From contig NZ_QLSX01000003.1 in assembly GCF_003268885.1 (NCBI RefSeq), forward strand, positions 124,001 through 188,000: 64,000 bases of DNA. Reading direction: 5' to 3'. Shown in pieces: positions 17,901 through 25,320 of the stretch. The first letter of the stretch is position 1. Every line of letters starts with the position of its first letter. Under the pieces are notes generated by a model, which was not told the origin of the DNA, did not search any database, and saw only the letters and a program-made list of their open reading frames with translations. Origin of the DNA: Onishia taeanensis (GTDB taxonomy: Bacteria; Pseudomonadota; Gammaproteobacteria; Pseudomonadales; Halomonadaceae). Made by a program: the position numbers and the translations under genes.

Positions 17901-18291
17901 GCTCCGCGCCCTGAAGGCGGCCATTGGGCTTGCCGCGAGCACGGCGGACCGCCCAGCGGGCGCGGTAGCGTCGACCATCGCGGCCCAGAAAGTCGACCTC
18001 GGCATGGCCCTGGCTGGTGCCGCGCCGCAGCAGGGTGCGAGGGTCGAAGCTGGTCACATCGGTGTCGCCGCTGTCCGGCACCCGGGCCTGATCCTGGCGG
18101 GCGCCGCGCAGCCGCGGGGTGTTGCCATAAAGGGCCAGACACAGGGCGTCGAGCAGGGTGCTCTTGCCCGCGCCGGTGGAGCCGGTGATGGCGAACAGGC
18201 CGGCGTCTCTGAGGGGCGCGGCGGTGAAGTCGAGTTCCTGACTGCCAGCCAGCGAGGTGAGATTTTCGAGGCGGATGGCGAGAATCTTCAT
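14938..18291 (-). CDS. sbcC: Exonuclease subunit SbcC (SMC-like ATPase)
   Basis: This 1117-residue ATPase has Walker A GSTGAGKSTLLDALCLALYG (about 36-55) and long coiled coils on both sides of a zinc hook, CPVCG (C near 544 and 547). The signature LSGGETFLVSLALALGLASM is near 1020, followed by Walker B LFIDEGFGSLD. With SbcD it forms the Mre11-Rad50-type nuclease that opens DNA hairpins and trims blocked ends. The start overlaps the sbcD stop by 4 bp. One coiled-coil segment (15626-15700) carries a 5-residue repeat of xLSDD type encoded by 15-bp DNA units. Confidence 0.95.
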   Translation of the reverse strand: MKILAIRLENLTSLAGSQELDFTAAPLRDAGLFAITGSTGAGKSTLLDALCLALYGNTPRLRGARQDQARVPDSGDTDVTSFDPRTLLRRGTSQGHAEVDFLGRDGRRYRARWAVRRARGKPNGRLQGAEQSLTDLDDDRLLTAQKNEFKDLLPERLGLNFDQFTRAVMLAQSEFAAFLKADDNARSELLEKLTDTAEYSQLSIAAFQRAKAANQAVAELNTHLADDLPAEPEARAELERSVDAAERELDARLQEAKRLEARQQWHSADERLNAAYQEGRQQQQEAESRWQALDPARADQEWRRLIAPKRHRLARQAELPSEINRLEKALANTRKAREDAQAAQQSAAQEHAKAQQALTAASQARKDAEPALRQAREQAQRRDSLAQRLADIETSHEQYQRQANQIDEAQRKAEAQQQEHRRRRDEWQAKLRELMGEHSQLSDARQAAQQAHDRASKRQLSLSTLHSRWQEHLQAVDTQQSLVKRLESDEARKAQLMEKGKAARQRLDERHQHYTSVQAFIERSRAVRSESVIKLREQLQEDEPCPVCGGQDHPWRHQPPETPEAAQLAAQQADEDRQLSEAQSDWEQAQQARDELLGQYRALESSLEQQRRDLQAAEQRLTSAQKALAEQPLSAELDAIDAAEREAWLSQQRQQNDSDRQHHEQALEALTRAETELAPLQEALRQDELTLTQLDTQRKSVETELQALSERLPPLKQERDEVARELNQRLGEHDSADAWQQQLDNRQANAQQALNSALAALHEAERRQGELTQQERHEAAQLKRLEEERAPLERELQEWRQANPALDDDTLARLLAQPEDEAHRQERDIREAEQALQRSDASLNERRQALLAHRRGQALVDETGAEDNDSVSDDRLSDGLLNNALLSDDTETEIQQRKAKLADELTELAPKRESAQQHRDDAVHALRDDDRRRARQQAAQAELDAARAEQQRWGRISALIGSADGKAFRRIAQAYNLELLLDHANAHLHNLAPRYRLRRGGSPLGLLVEDHDMADEQRSVHSLSGGETFLVSLALALGLASMASGELAIESLFIDEGFGSLDPQSLALAMEALDGLQAQGRRVGVISHIQEMHERIPVQIQVNPLGNGASRLTLVGD
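15626..15700. repeat. In-frame 15-bp degenerate repeat within sbcC
   Basis: Five consecutive 15-nt units, such as TCATCGCTCACAGAG followed by TCATTGTCTTCGGCG, encode SVSDD, RLSDG, LLNNA and LLSDD on the minus strand. The unit is 15 nt, so the frame is kept. Confidence 0.7.
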
Positions 18292-19619
18292 ACGTCAGCC
18301 TCCGCGTCCATCACGTCCTGCATCAGTAGCGCGAAGTCGCGTTTTACCTGGTCATCGGCGGGTTCGCCGTACTCCTCTTCCCAGGCGCGGGCGAACAGCG
18401 CCTGGGGCCCCAGGCTATCCAGCGTGACGCGGCGCGAGCCAGGCGCCTCGCCGCCTGCCTTGGGGTAGCGGGTGTGGATGCGCAGCAGCCGCAGCGCTCG
18501 GCCTTCGAGGGCGGCATCGACCCGGCCGCGCAGGTCAGGCTGCGGACCATCGAGATCGATGCGCAGCTCGAGCCACGGCCAGCGCTCAGTGGCGAGATCG
18601 GGGTCGTCATCGAGGGCATCGAGCTCGGTGAGCACGCTGTCGAGATCGGCGGGGCCCAGGCGCTTGAGCTCAACGCTACGGGGAATCAGCAGCGTTTCGG
18701 TAGCGGCGAGGGTCTCGCCTTCGAGCACCACTTCGACCACCTGGTGGGGGTAGTCGACTTCGCTGAAGTCGAGCGGGATGGGGCTGCCGCTGTAGCGGAT
18801 GCGCGCTTCGCCGACCTGCTGGGGCCGATGTAGATGGCCCAGTGCCACGTAGGCGATATCGTCGGGAAAGAGGCTCGCTGAAAGCGATTCTTCGCCACCG
18901 ATCACGATCGGCCGCTCGCTGCCCTCGGACACGGCGGCGCCACGCAGGTGGGCATGGCTCATGGCGACCAATGCCTGATCCGGCTGGCGCTTGTCACGTG
19001 CAGCAGCGATCAGCTGTTCATGGACGGCGCTTATACCGGCCACGTAGTCATTACGAACACCGTCATTACGGCCACCGCTATTGAGAGCAGCATCATCGCG
19101 GCCATTGGAGCCCTTTCGCTCGCCGTCGTTCGCCGTCAGGCCCGTGCGACCGGTGACCTCGGCAGGGCGCAGGAAGGGCAGCGCCAGGCACCAAGCGCGG
19201 GTCTCGCCGGCGGCATCGGTGAGGGGCACTAGCAGACGCTCGGCGTCGAGCTGGCCGTCGTCTCGCCAGTGAACGCGGCCCAGGGCATGGGTGTTGAGGC
19301 GGCGCATCAGCGGGGCGGGCAGCTCGACTCGATTACCGCTGTCGTGGTTGCCGGCGATCAGCACGATGTCCAGCGACGGCAGACGCCGATGTGCCTCGAC
19401 GATGAAGTCGTAAAGCAGCTCCTGAGCTTTCAGCGAGGGATTGACCACATCGAACAGGTCGCCGGCGACCAGCAGGGCGTCGGCCTGGCGGGCGTCCAGG
19501 GTATCGAGCAGCCAGGTGAGAAAAGCCCGGTGCTCAACGTGGCGCTCCTGGCCGTGAAAGGTCTGGCCGAGGTGCCAGTCCGAGGTGTGAATCAGCTTCA
19601 AGGCGGGCTCCGCGTCCAT
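18288..19619 (-). CDS. sbcD: Exonuclease subunit SbcD (Mre11-like)
   Basis: This 443-residue metallophosphoesterase-fold nuclease has metal-site motifs in order: HTSDWHLGQTFHG near 11-23, VAGDLFDVVNPS, IAGNHDSGNR, and ALGHLHRPQ near 265. It is the Mn2+-dependent nuclease of SbcCD. The start at 19619 gives MDAEPALKLIHTSDWH, close to the family start. Residues about 170-195 form an extra hydrophilic loop with units NGRDD, AALNS, GGRND and GVRND, absent from typical SbcD and encoded by 15-bp DNA units. Confidence 0.95.
   Translation of the reverse strand: MDAEPALKLIHTSDWHLGQTFHGQERHVEHRAFLTWLLDTLDARQADALLVAGDLFDVVNPSLKAQELLYDFIVEAHRRLPSLDIVLIAGNHDSGNRVELPAPLMRRLNTHALGRVHWRDDGQLDAERLLVPLTDAAGETRAWCLALPFLRPAEVTGRTGLTANDGERKGSNGRDDAALNSGGRNDGVRNDYVAGISAVHEQLIAAARDKRQPDQALVAMSHAHLRGAAVSEGSERPIVIGGEESLSASLFPDDIAYVALGHLHRPQQVGEARIRYSGSPIPLDFSEVDYPHQVVEVVLEGETLAATETLLIPRSVELKRLGPADLDSVLTELDALDDDPDLATERWPWLELRIDLDGPQPDLRGRVDAALEGRALRLLRIHTRYPKAGGEAPGSRRVTLDSLGPQALFARAWEEEYGEPADDQVKRDFALLMQDVMDAEADV
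19048..19107. repeat. In-frame 15-bp degenerate repeat within sbcD
   Basis: TCATTACGAACACCG (19048) and TCATTACGGCCACCG (19063) are followed by two more diverged 15-nt units to 19107. They encode a four-unit, 5-residue repeat in an inserted loop of SbcD. Confidence 0.8.
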
Positions 19620-20010
19620 GAATAGCAGGTCACCATCATACTGCCAATGAGCAACCCGCTGCAGGGGCCATCGCAGATTGGTGTACGTGGATTAAGCGTT
19701 CATCGCCTGGGGCAATGGGCCTCTGTGGCGACTTGCAAAGGCCGGGAATGTGAACTTGACTAAAGGCTAGTTGCTAAGAATGCATATTTTGCTAGCGAAG
19801 CCTGTGCATGGCAGCTATCAAGCCACAGATCATGGTTCTTAGGGGCCGTGGCATGGTTTTCGGACGCTGACACTACAGGGCCATGCCGTTTCACCCACAT
19901 GGCGTCTCATGCAAGAACGGGATTAATCCGCACTGGCCTAATCCGCTGGGCATTAGCCACAAGCGAATAACAACCGCATAACACGCGAACAGAACCGAAG
20001 GATGCAGCCT

Positions 20011-20427
20011 ATGATGACCAATCCGCTAACCAGCAAGCGGCCCGCCAACTTGGGTATCCATGAGGGTCGTCTCGCCAACTGTGATGAGCGCCACAGCAGC
20101 GTTTCAAGCCAGGCTGAAGATGATGCCCACTACATCGCGCCATTGGAGCCGGGTGACCGTACGACGGCACAGTTGATGAAGCGCCTGCAGACGGCTCTTG
20201 CCGGCTGTGAACAGGCCGAGGTCATCACGGTTACCGACACTTATCTGCATGCCGAATGCCATTCACCGCTGGGGTTCATCGACGATTTGGAATTCTTCTG
20301 GTCGGATGAAGAGGGCGTCTGCCATGTGCGGAGTGCCTCGCGTCTTGGTGTGACCGACCTCGGCAAAAACCGTGCGCGGGTCGAGAAGCTGCGCATGCTG
20401 CTCGAGGGCTGGGGTTTCTGCGATTAA
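20011..20427 (+). CDS. DUF1499 family protein
   Basis: This 138-residue protein has the DUF1499 pattern: RPANLGIHEGRLANC near the start, VSSQAEDDAHYIAP, and ending RSASRLGVTDLGKNRARVEK. The function is unknown. The family is found in many proteobacteria. ATGs occur at 20002, 20011 and 20014. The GAAGG site at 19997-20001 abuts the first and is 9 nt from the second, so I take 20011. The last 56 bases overlap the only standard start of the next gene. The 391-bp stretch before it, back to sbcD, has no gene I can support. Confidence 0.83.
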   Translation: MMTNPLTSKRPANLGIHEGRLANCDERHSSVSSQAEDDAHYIAPLEPGDRTTAQLMKRLQTALAGCEQAEVITVTDTYLHAECHSPLGFIDDLEFFWSDEEGVCHVRSASRLGVTDLGKNRARVEKLRMLLEGWGFCD

Positions 20428-21163
20428 TTCAGATGATGTTTCTACACGGCGCTGGCCTCTGACGGCGGACCTCCACGATTGGGCGCTGGAACCTCGTGAG
20501 GCCATCGCGCTGCAGAAGCGCCTGGCGTCTCAACTTGAAACAGCGGACCGGTTACCCCGAGAGGGCCATCGGCCAGAGGTAGAGCGTATTGCCGGTGTGG
20601 ACATCGGTTTCGAGGACGGCGGTGCGATCACTCGCGCCGCCGTCGTCGTGTTGGCCTGGCCGGGGCTTGCGGTGCTCGAAGAGGTCGTGCATCGCGAGCC
20701 CACGCGCTTTCCCTATGTGCCGGGGCTGCTGGCCTTTCGTGAATTGCCGGCGGCGTTGGCTGCTTTCTCCCAGCTTTTAAGGCGTCCCGATCTGGTGATG
20801 GTAGACGGCCAGGGGATTGCTCACCCGCGGCGGCTCGGTATCGCCGCCCATCTGGGCCTATGGCTCGACCTGCCCACCCTGGGTATCGCCAAGAAGCGAC
20901 TCTGTGGCCGCCATGGCGAGGTGCCCGACACGCGCGGTGACTGGACGCCGCTGCTCGATGACGATGAGGTCATCGGCGCGGTGCTGCGCTCGCGCTTGGG
21001 TGTCAAACCGGTGTACGTGTCGCCGGGGCATCGGCTGTCGCTGGCATCTGCCGTCGAGTGGACGGTGGCTTGCTTGGGGCGCACCAAGCTTCCCGAACCA
21101 ACGCGGCTGGCGGATCGCCTGGCGTCGCGGCGTGGCCGCAGGGCGGGCAACGGTCAGGCTTGA
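20372..21163 (+). CDS. nfi: Endonuclease V (deoxyinosine 3'-endonuclease)
   Basis: The frame matches endonuclease V along its length: IAGVDIGFEDGG (catalytic Asp in the first strand), FPYVPGLLAFRELPA, VDGQGIAHPRRLGIA, GIAKKRLCG, and the late KLPEPTRLADR. It nicks DNA near deoxyinosine. Family members start about 10 residues before the EPREAIALQ-like helix, but no ATG, GTG or TTG occurs there. The only standard start is a GTG at 20372, which overlaps the DUF1499 gene by 56 bp. A rarer start (ATT 20423 or CTG 20459) is possible. Confidence 0.9.
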   Translation: MRGSRSCACCSRAGVSAINSDDVSTRRWPLTADLHDWALEPREAIALQKRLASQLETADRLPREGHRPEVERIAGVDIGFEDGGAITRAAVVVLAWPGLAVLEEVVHREPTRFPYVPGLLAFRELPAALAAFSQLLRRPDLVMVDGQGIAHPRRLGIAAHLGLWLDLPTLGIAKKRLCGRHGEVPDTRGDWTPLLDDDEVIGAVLRSRLGVKPVYVSPGHRLSLASAVEWTVACLGRTKLPEPTRLADRLASRRGRRAGNGQA

Positions 21164-21284
21164 GCTTGAACAGGCGCTTTGTATCGCGGCATTGCGACAG
21201 GCGTCATTCATGATGTGTCACGCTTGAAGAGGGGCTATCGGCTACAATGTGGGTTCTTCACATTTTCCTGCCGCCGAGCCGCCG

Positions 21285-21905
21285 ATGTCCTCTGCTTCTT
21301 TATCGTCCACTACCGTTATCGGTGAGCATGCGCTTGCCAACCGTGCCCTTGCCGATCAGGCCATCGCTGCCTCCCGTGCTTGGGTCGAAGCCATGGTAGT
21401 AGGCCACAACCTATGCCCTTTCGCCGGCCGCGAGGTGAAGCGCGATACCATTCGCTACGTGGCGGTGTCGGCCCATGATTGGAACGAGACCCTGGGTGCG
21501 CTGCTGGCTGAGTGCCAGCGACTCGACGAGGACGCCACCCTTGCCACCACGCTGCTGGTATTGAGCGATGGGGTAAACGACTTCGACGACTATCTGGATC
21601 TGCTAGGCGTTGCCGAGGCGCTATTCGAGGAACAGGGCTACGAGGGCGTCTACCAGTTGGCGAGTTTTCACCCGGACTATTGCTTCGATGGCGTCGAGGA
21701 AGACGATCCCGCCAATTACACCAATCGCTCGCCCTGGCCGATGCTGCATCTGCTGCGCGAAGACGCCATCGCCGAAGCCTTGGCCCACTACCCCGACCCT
21801 GAAGCCATTCCTGAGCGCAATGCCGCTGCCATGACGGCGCTGGGGGGCGAGGCGCTGGCAAGCAAGCTGGCGACATTGATGAAGACGGGTGAGCCACGCA
21901 CTTGA
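21285..21905 (+). CDS. DUF1415 family protein
   Basis: This 206-residue protein has the DUF1415 features: WVEAMVVGHNLCPFAGREV near residues 30-50, LVLSDGVNDFDDYLDLL, and LASFHPDYCFDGVEEDDPAN with NRSPWPMLHLLRE. The function is unknown. The invariant Cys and His residues hint at catalysis or metal binding. The start at 21285 is the ATG before MSSASL. The ribosome site is weak. Its final codons ACT TGA lie inside the first unit of a 14-bp tandem repeat. Confidence 0.85.
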   Translation: MSSASLSSTTVIGEHALANRALADQAIAASRAWVEAMVVGHNLCPFAGREVKRDTIRYVAVSAHDWNETLGALLAECQRLDEDATLATTLLVLSDGVNDFDDYLDLLGVAEALFEEQGYEGVYQLASFHPDYCFDGVEEDDPANYTNRSPWPMLHLLREDAIAEALAHYPDPEAIPERNAAAMTALGGEALASKLATLMKTGEPRT

Positions 21906-21955
21906 AAGACAGTACTTAAGAGACGGTGCCTGAGAGACGGCACTTGATTAGCGGC
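21900..21955. repeat. 14-bp degenerate tandem repeat spanning a stop codon
   Basis: Units are ACTTGAAAGACAGT, ACTTAAGAGACGGT, GCCTGAGAGACGGC and ACTTGATTAGCGGC, each 14 nt. The TGA of the DUF1415 gene is inside the first unit. Confidence 0.85.
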
Positions 21956-22032
21956 GCCATCATCGCCATTGATGATAGTAGATGACGTTTTACGGGCCTT
22001 CATCCCGAGGGCCTTACTCCACAGGAGGTGAC

Positions 22033-22533
22033 ATGACGCAGATCACCCGTGCCGGTACTCCCGTCGAGGTCGATGGTGACCTTCCCCAGAGCGGCCAGTC
22101 GGCCCCGGCTTTTACTCTGACTAATCAGGCCCTTGAGGACGTGACCCTTGCCAACTACGCCGGCAAGCGCAAGGTGCTGAACATCATTCCGAGCGTCGAT
22201 ACGCCGACCTGCGCCACCTCGACGCGCAAGTTCAATGAGTACGCCTCCCAGCTCGATAATACCGTGGTGCTGGTGGTCTCGGCGGACCTGCCGTTCGCTG
22301 CCAAGCGTTTCTGTGGCGCCGAGGGCCTGGACAACGTCGAAACGCTCTCGACGTTTCGTCACCCCGACTTCCATAAAGCCTATGGCGTGGCGCTGTCATC
22401 CGGGCCGATGACCGGGCTGACCGCGCGTGCGGTAGTGGTTGTCGATGAGCAGGACCAGGTGATCCATAGCCAACTGGTCGGCGAGCTGAAAGAGGAGCCT
22501 GACTATCAGGCGGCCATGGATGCCCTGGGGTAA
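22033..22533 (+). CDS. tpx: Thiol peroxidase, Tpx family
   Basis: This 166-residue atypical 2-Cys peroxiredoxin has the peroxidatic C60 in [14 protein letters not shown] and the resolving C94 in [10 protein letters not shown], as in E. coli Tpx. It reduces hydroperoxides using thioredoxin. AGGAGGTG is 4 bp before the ATG at 22033, which fixes the start against the upstream in-frame ATG. It is followed on the same strand by osmC, another peroxide-defence gene, but the repeat-filled gap of 255 bp suggests separate promoters. Confidence 0.95.
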   Translation: MTQITRAGTPVEVDGDLPQSGQSAPAFTLTNQALEDVTLANYAGKRKVLNIIPSVDTPTCATSTRKFNEYASQLDNTVVLVVSADLPFAAKRFCGAEGLDNVETLSTFRHPDFHKAYGVALSSGPMTGLTARAVVVVDEQDQVIHSQLVGELKEEPDYQAAMDALG

Positions 22534-22579
22534 AGGCACTCACCTTGGCGCCTGGTGGAGTGACGTATTACGCCCCCTG

Positions 22580-22778
22580 ATCGAGCGCCTCGAGCAAGCA
22601 CTCTAAGCGAATGCTTTGAGTAAGTACGCGGAGCGAGTACCTTGAGTAATGTCGCTTGAGTAGTCGCTTCAGTCAGTACCTTCAAATGGTAAATCAGTCC
22701 CTTCACGAGTCGCACGGTCAGTACTCAAGATCCGTGCCCACGATACGTACTCATGATACGTACTCATGATAAGTACTA
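22580..22778. repeat. Degenerate 12-14-bp repeat array with AGTAC core
   Basis: The tpx-osmC gap is filled by short units around AGTACT/AGTACC. The last ones are perfect: GATACGTACTCAT at 22742 and 22755, then GATAAGTACTA at 22768. Earlier units are diverged (for example GCGAGTACCTTGAG and TCAGTACCTTCAAA). The array runs up to the osmC ribosome site. Confidence 0.75.
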
Positions 22779-22788
22779 AGGAGACAGT

Positions 22789-23220
22789 ATGAGCATCAAG
22801 AAGAAAGGTTCTGCAGAATGGCAAGGCAGCCTGAAAGATGGCAAGGGCACGGTTTCGACAGAAAGCGGTGCACTCTCCTCTAATCCCTACGGCTTCAAGC
22901 AGCGCTTCGAGGGGCAGGCCGGTACCAACCCTGAAGAGCTGATCGGCGCCGCCCATGCCAGCTGTTTCTCCATGGCGTTCTCGATGATGCTGGGCGAGGC
23001 CGGCCTCGAGCCTGAAAGCATCAAGACGGAGGCTACCGTTAGCCTCGATCAGGACGACAGCGGTTTCACCATCTCTGCCATACACTTGAGCTGCGTGGCG
23101 AAGATTCCCGGTGCCGATCAGGCCACCTTCGATGATGCCGCGAACAAGGCCAAGGAAGGGTGCCCGGTCTCGAAGCTGTTCAATGCCGAGATCACGCTGG
23201 ATGCGCGCCTGGAAAGCTAA
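22789..23220 (+). CDS. osmC: OsmC-family peroxiredoxin
   Basis: This 143-residue protein matches OsmC: TNPEELIGAAHASCFSMAFS with the catalytic C59, and the second Cys C125 in EGCPVSKLFNAEI. OsmC proteins reduce organic hydroperoxides in the cytoplasm. AAGGAGA precedes the ATG. It is likely stress-induced in relatives; here the upstream region consists of tandem repeats, so the promoter could not be placed. A long hairpin follows. Confidence 0.92.
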   Translation: MSIKKKGSAEWQGSLKDGKGTVSTESGALSSNPYGFKQRFEGQAGTNPEELIGAAHASCFSMAFSMMLGEAGLEPESIKTEATVSLDQDDSGFTISAIHLSCVAKIPGADQATFDDAANKAKEGCPVSKLFNAEITLDARLES

Positions 23221-23302
23221 CGCCTAGATCAGCGACCAGCCTGGCTCGCCCAAGCGCTAGCCTTGGCCGGTGAATCATGAGCGTCTGCTAGCGCTCAATC
23301 AA

Positions 23303-23340
23303 ACGACGGCCATTCCGGTGACACCGGAATGGCCGTCGTC
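23303..23340. terminator. Long hairpin between convergent osmC and GATase genes
   Basis: ACGACGGCCATTCCGG (23303-23318) pairs perfectly with 23324-23339 around the loop TGACA. Short T runs flank it (CGTTTC on the plus strand, CGTTTG on the minus strand). It lies between convergent genes and may stop transcription from both. Confidence 0.7.
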
Positions 23341-23442
23341 GTTTCTGCAGGGCTTCTTGTCAGACCTGGCGGAAAGCGTGTGCAGCAAGAATGGGTCGAA
23401 AGAACGCCCCGTCAGCAACCTTGGAAGTTGCCCGGCGAGCGT

Positions 23443-24102
23443 TCAGGCGGCAGCGTCGACCAGTGCTCGGATCAGTCGCTGCTGTGGGCGATTGAAAATC
23501 AACCATTCGGGATGCCACTGCACGCCCATCAGGAAATCGTGCTCCCGGGATTCGATACCCTGCACCAGACCGTCTCTATCCCTTGCGACGATTTCGATGC
23601 CGCGACCGGCATCCTGTACCGCCTGGTGGTGGAGGCTGTTGATGCGACACCAACTGACGCCGAGAATACGATGCAGCTTGCTGTCGGCGACGATGTCGAC
23701 GGTCTTGCGCGGCAGCACGGTACGCCGGCGTTTGAGCCCCTCGTAGGTGGTGTAGATGTCGCTGTCCAGTGTGCCGCCCATATAGACGTTGATCAGCTGG
23801 GCGCCGCGGCAGATGCCGAGCACCGGGCAGCGGCTGGGGATGAAGCGCTCCAGCAGGTCGAGCTCCAGGGCGTCACGTTCGGGGTCGACGCGGACGTCGA
23901 ACCGTACTTCGCCGCCGTACAGGTGCGCTTCAATATCATCGCCGCCGCCGATGATCAGGCCGTCGAGTGTTTCCGGCACCGGGCGAGACGGCGATAGCCT
24001 CAGCGGGCGACCGCCGTGGCGCCAGACCGCCAGCCAGTCGAAGAACCAGGCGAGGCGGCTCTTGCGGTCCGAGGTGGTGATACCGATCAGTGGTCGGGTC
24101 AT
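23443..24102 (-). CDS. Class I glutamine amidotransferase-like (gamma-glutamyl hydrolase type)
   Basis: This 219-residue protein has the peptidase C26 catalytic set: nucleophile C98 in VLGICRGAQLINV, and H197 and E199 in GVQWHPEW. LIIGGGDDIEAHLY is near residue 49. PuuD-type enzymes cleave gamma-glutamyl bonds. It has no synthase partner domain, so it probably acts as a hydrolase. The start overlaps the upstream amidoligase stop by 4 bp, so the two are coupled. It could trim or recycle the amide made by that enzyme. No signal peptide is seen. Confidence 0.86.
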   Translation of the reverse strand: MTRPLIGITTSDRKSRLAWFFDWLAVWRHGGRPLRLSPSRPVPETLDGLIIGGGDDIEAHLYGGEVRFDVRVDPERDALELDLLERFIPSRCPVLGICRGAQLINVYMGGTLDSDIYTTYEGLKRRRTVLPRKTVDIVADSKLHRILGVSWCRINSLHHQAVQDAGRGIEIVARDRDGLVQGIESREHDFLMGVQWHPEWLIFNRPQQRLIRALVDAAA

Positions 24103-25106
24103 TCGTCCTTCATCCAGTGCCTGAGCTTATCGAGCCAGCGTGACATGGGCGAGCGGGCATGATGGGTGAGAAAGTCATTAGCGCGCTCGGCGAGCCGCTC
24201 GGGGTCGGCGGCGAGGCGCTCCACCGTCAGCCAGCGGTTCCACTCCACCACCGAGCCCCAGTCCCTGGCCGAGAGGTGGGCGTTGGGCAGGCGGTAGTGG
24301 AAGGTCGGCCGCGGCTTGACCAGCTCGTTCTTGAGCAGGGCATTGGGGTGGTCCGGTCGCAGCCAGGCGAACAGCGGCAAAAAATCGAGCTCGCGGTTGC
24401 GGGTCGGGTTGTCGTGCAGGTAGTCAGCAATCAGGGTGTCGAGATCCGGCGCATAGTTGGGGTCGAGCACCTTGAGGGCATAGGCCTTGGGGAAGGGGTT
24501 GGCGTGGGGCAGCACTTCGCGGGTGATGTCGATGTCGATCTGGTCGCGCAGCCAGGGCGCCAGTAGCAGGTAGGCACGCAGGTGAGCGAGCAGGCTGTCG
24601 ATATCGGTGCCCGGCACCTCGGGGTTGAGGTGCAGCCCGAAGCCGTAGAGCAGGCTATCGTCGGTGCCCTTGGCGCCATGGCGGCGCAATGCGCCGAAAA
24701 GCGCATCGAGCTCGCCGAGTTCATTCCAGGGCACCGGTGGACAGACGATCTCGGTGGGCACCAGGCCGGCCACTACGTCCCCCAGCAGCTCACGAGAGCG
24801 CGTGTGAAGCTCGATATGCCACTGATGCCGCTGGCGGGCCCATTCGTCGTCACTGCTCGGTTGGGCGGCGGTTACCTTGTCGTCCGGATGCACCATCTTG
24901 GCATCGAGCTCGATGGTGAACTCTCCCCAACGGGTGCCTTCCACTCGCCAGCGATGTGGGCTGAGTGCGATGACCTGACCGCCAAACTGCTCGGCCACCA
25001 GACTCGCTGCCGCAGCTGGCGAGACGCAGGCAAATTCTATCTCGACGCCGACACGGCGGAGGTTGCCTTCCCCGGTAGTGGTAACAGGGGGCGATTGCGG
25101 ATCCAT
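24099..25106 (-). CDS. Amidoligase family protein (GS-like COOH-NH2 ligase)
   Basis: This 335-residue protein fits the Amidoligase_2 group, distant relatives of glutamine synthetase and gamma-glutamylcysteine ligase. Visible marks are the metal-binding strand RRVGVEIEF (E22, E24), GEFTIELD near 61-68, TEIVCPPVPW near 118-127, and YGFGLHLNPEV (H159, N161). Such enzymes use ATP to join a carboxylate to an amine. The family was described by comparative genomics as often paired with class I GATase genes, as here. The substrates are unknown. GGGAG is upstream of the ATG. Confidence 0.82.
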   Translation of the reverse strand: MDPQSPPVTTTGEGNLRRVGVEIEFACVSPAAAASLVAEQFGGQVIALSPHRWRVEGTRWGEFTIELDAKMVHPDDKVTAAQPSSDDEWARQRHQWHIELHTRSRELLGDVVAGLVPTEIVCPPVPWNELGELDALFGALRRHGAKGTDDSLLYGFGLHLNPEVPGTDIDSLLAHLRAYLLLAPWLRDQIDIDITREVLPHANPFPKAYALKVLDPNYAPDLDTLIADYLHDNPTRNRELDFLPLFAWLRPDHPNALLKNELVKPRPTFHYRLPNAHLSARDWGSVVEWNRWLTVERLAADPERLAERANDFLTHHARSPMSRWLDKLRHWMKDE

Positions 25107-25320
25107 GCCACACTCCCGTAAGCCTGAATTGGCACCGCAAGACTATCATACCTCGGCCGGCGACCCACCAGGGGCGCAGGTGCTTGTCGGTAGGCAGTGA
25201 CAGGGTGCCTCGGCGCGGGCATTCCTTTACCCTGAGGTCCGGGCGTCACGGGTCTTATTGATGACAGACCTGCTTTCTTTTCTCGCTTTCTTTTCACTTT
25301 CAGTCACGTAGGGAGTCTTC

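Noticed and set aside
22580-22778. Possible CRISPR or iteron origin
   Set aside because: No spacers, no replication gene, and degenerate contiguous units like those at other loci.
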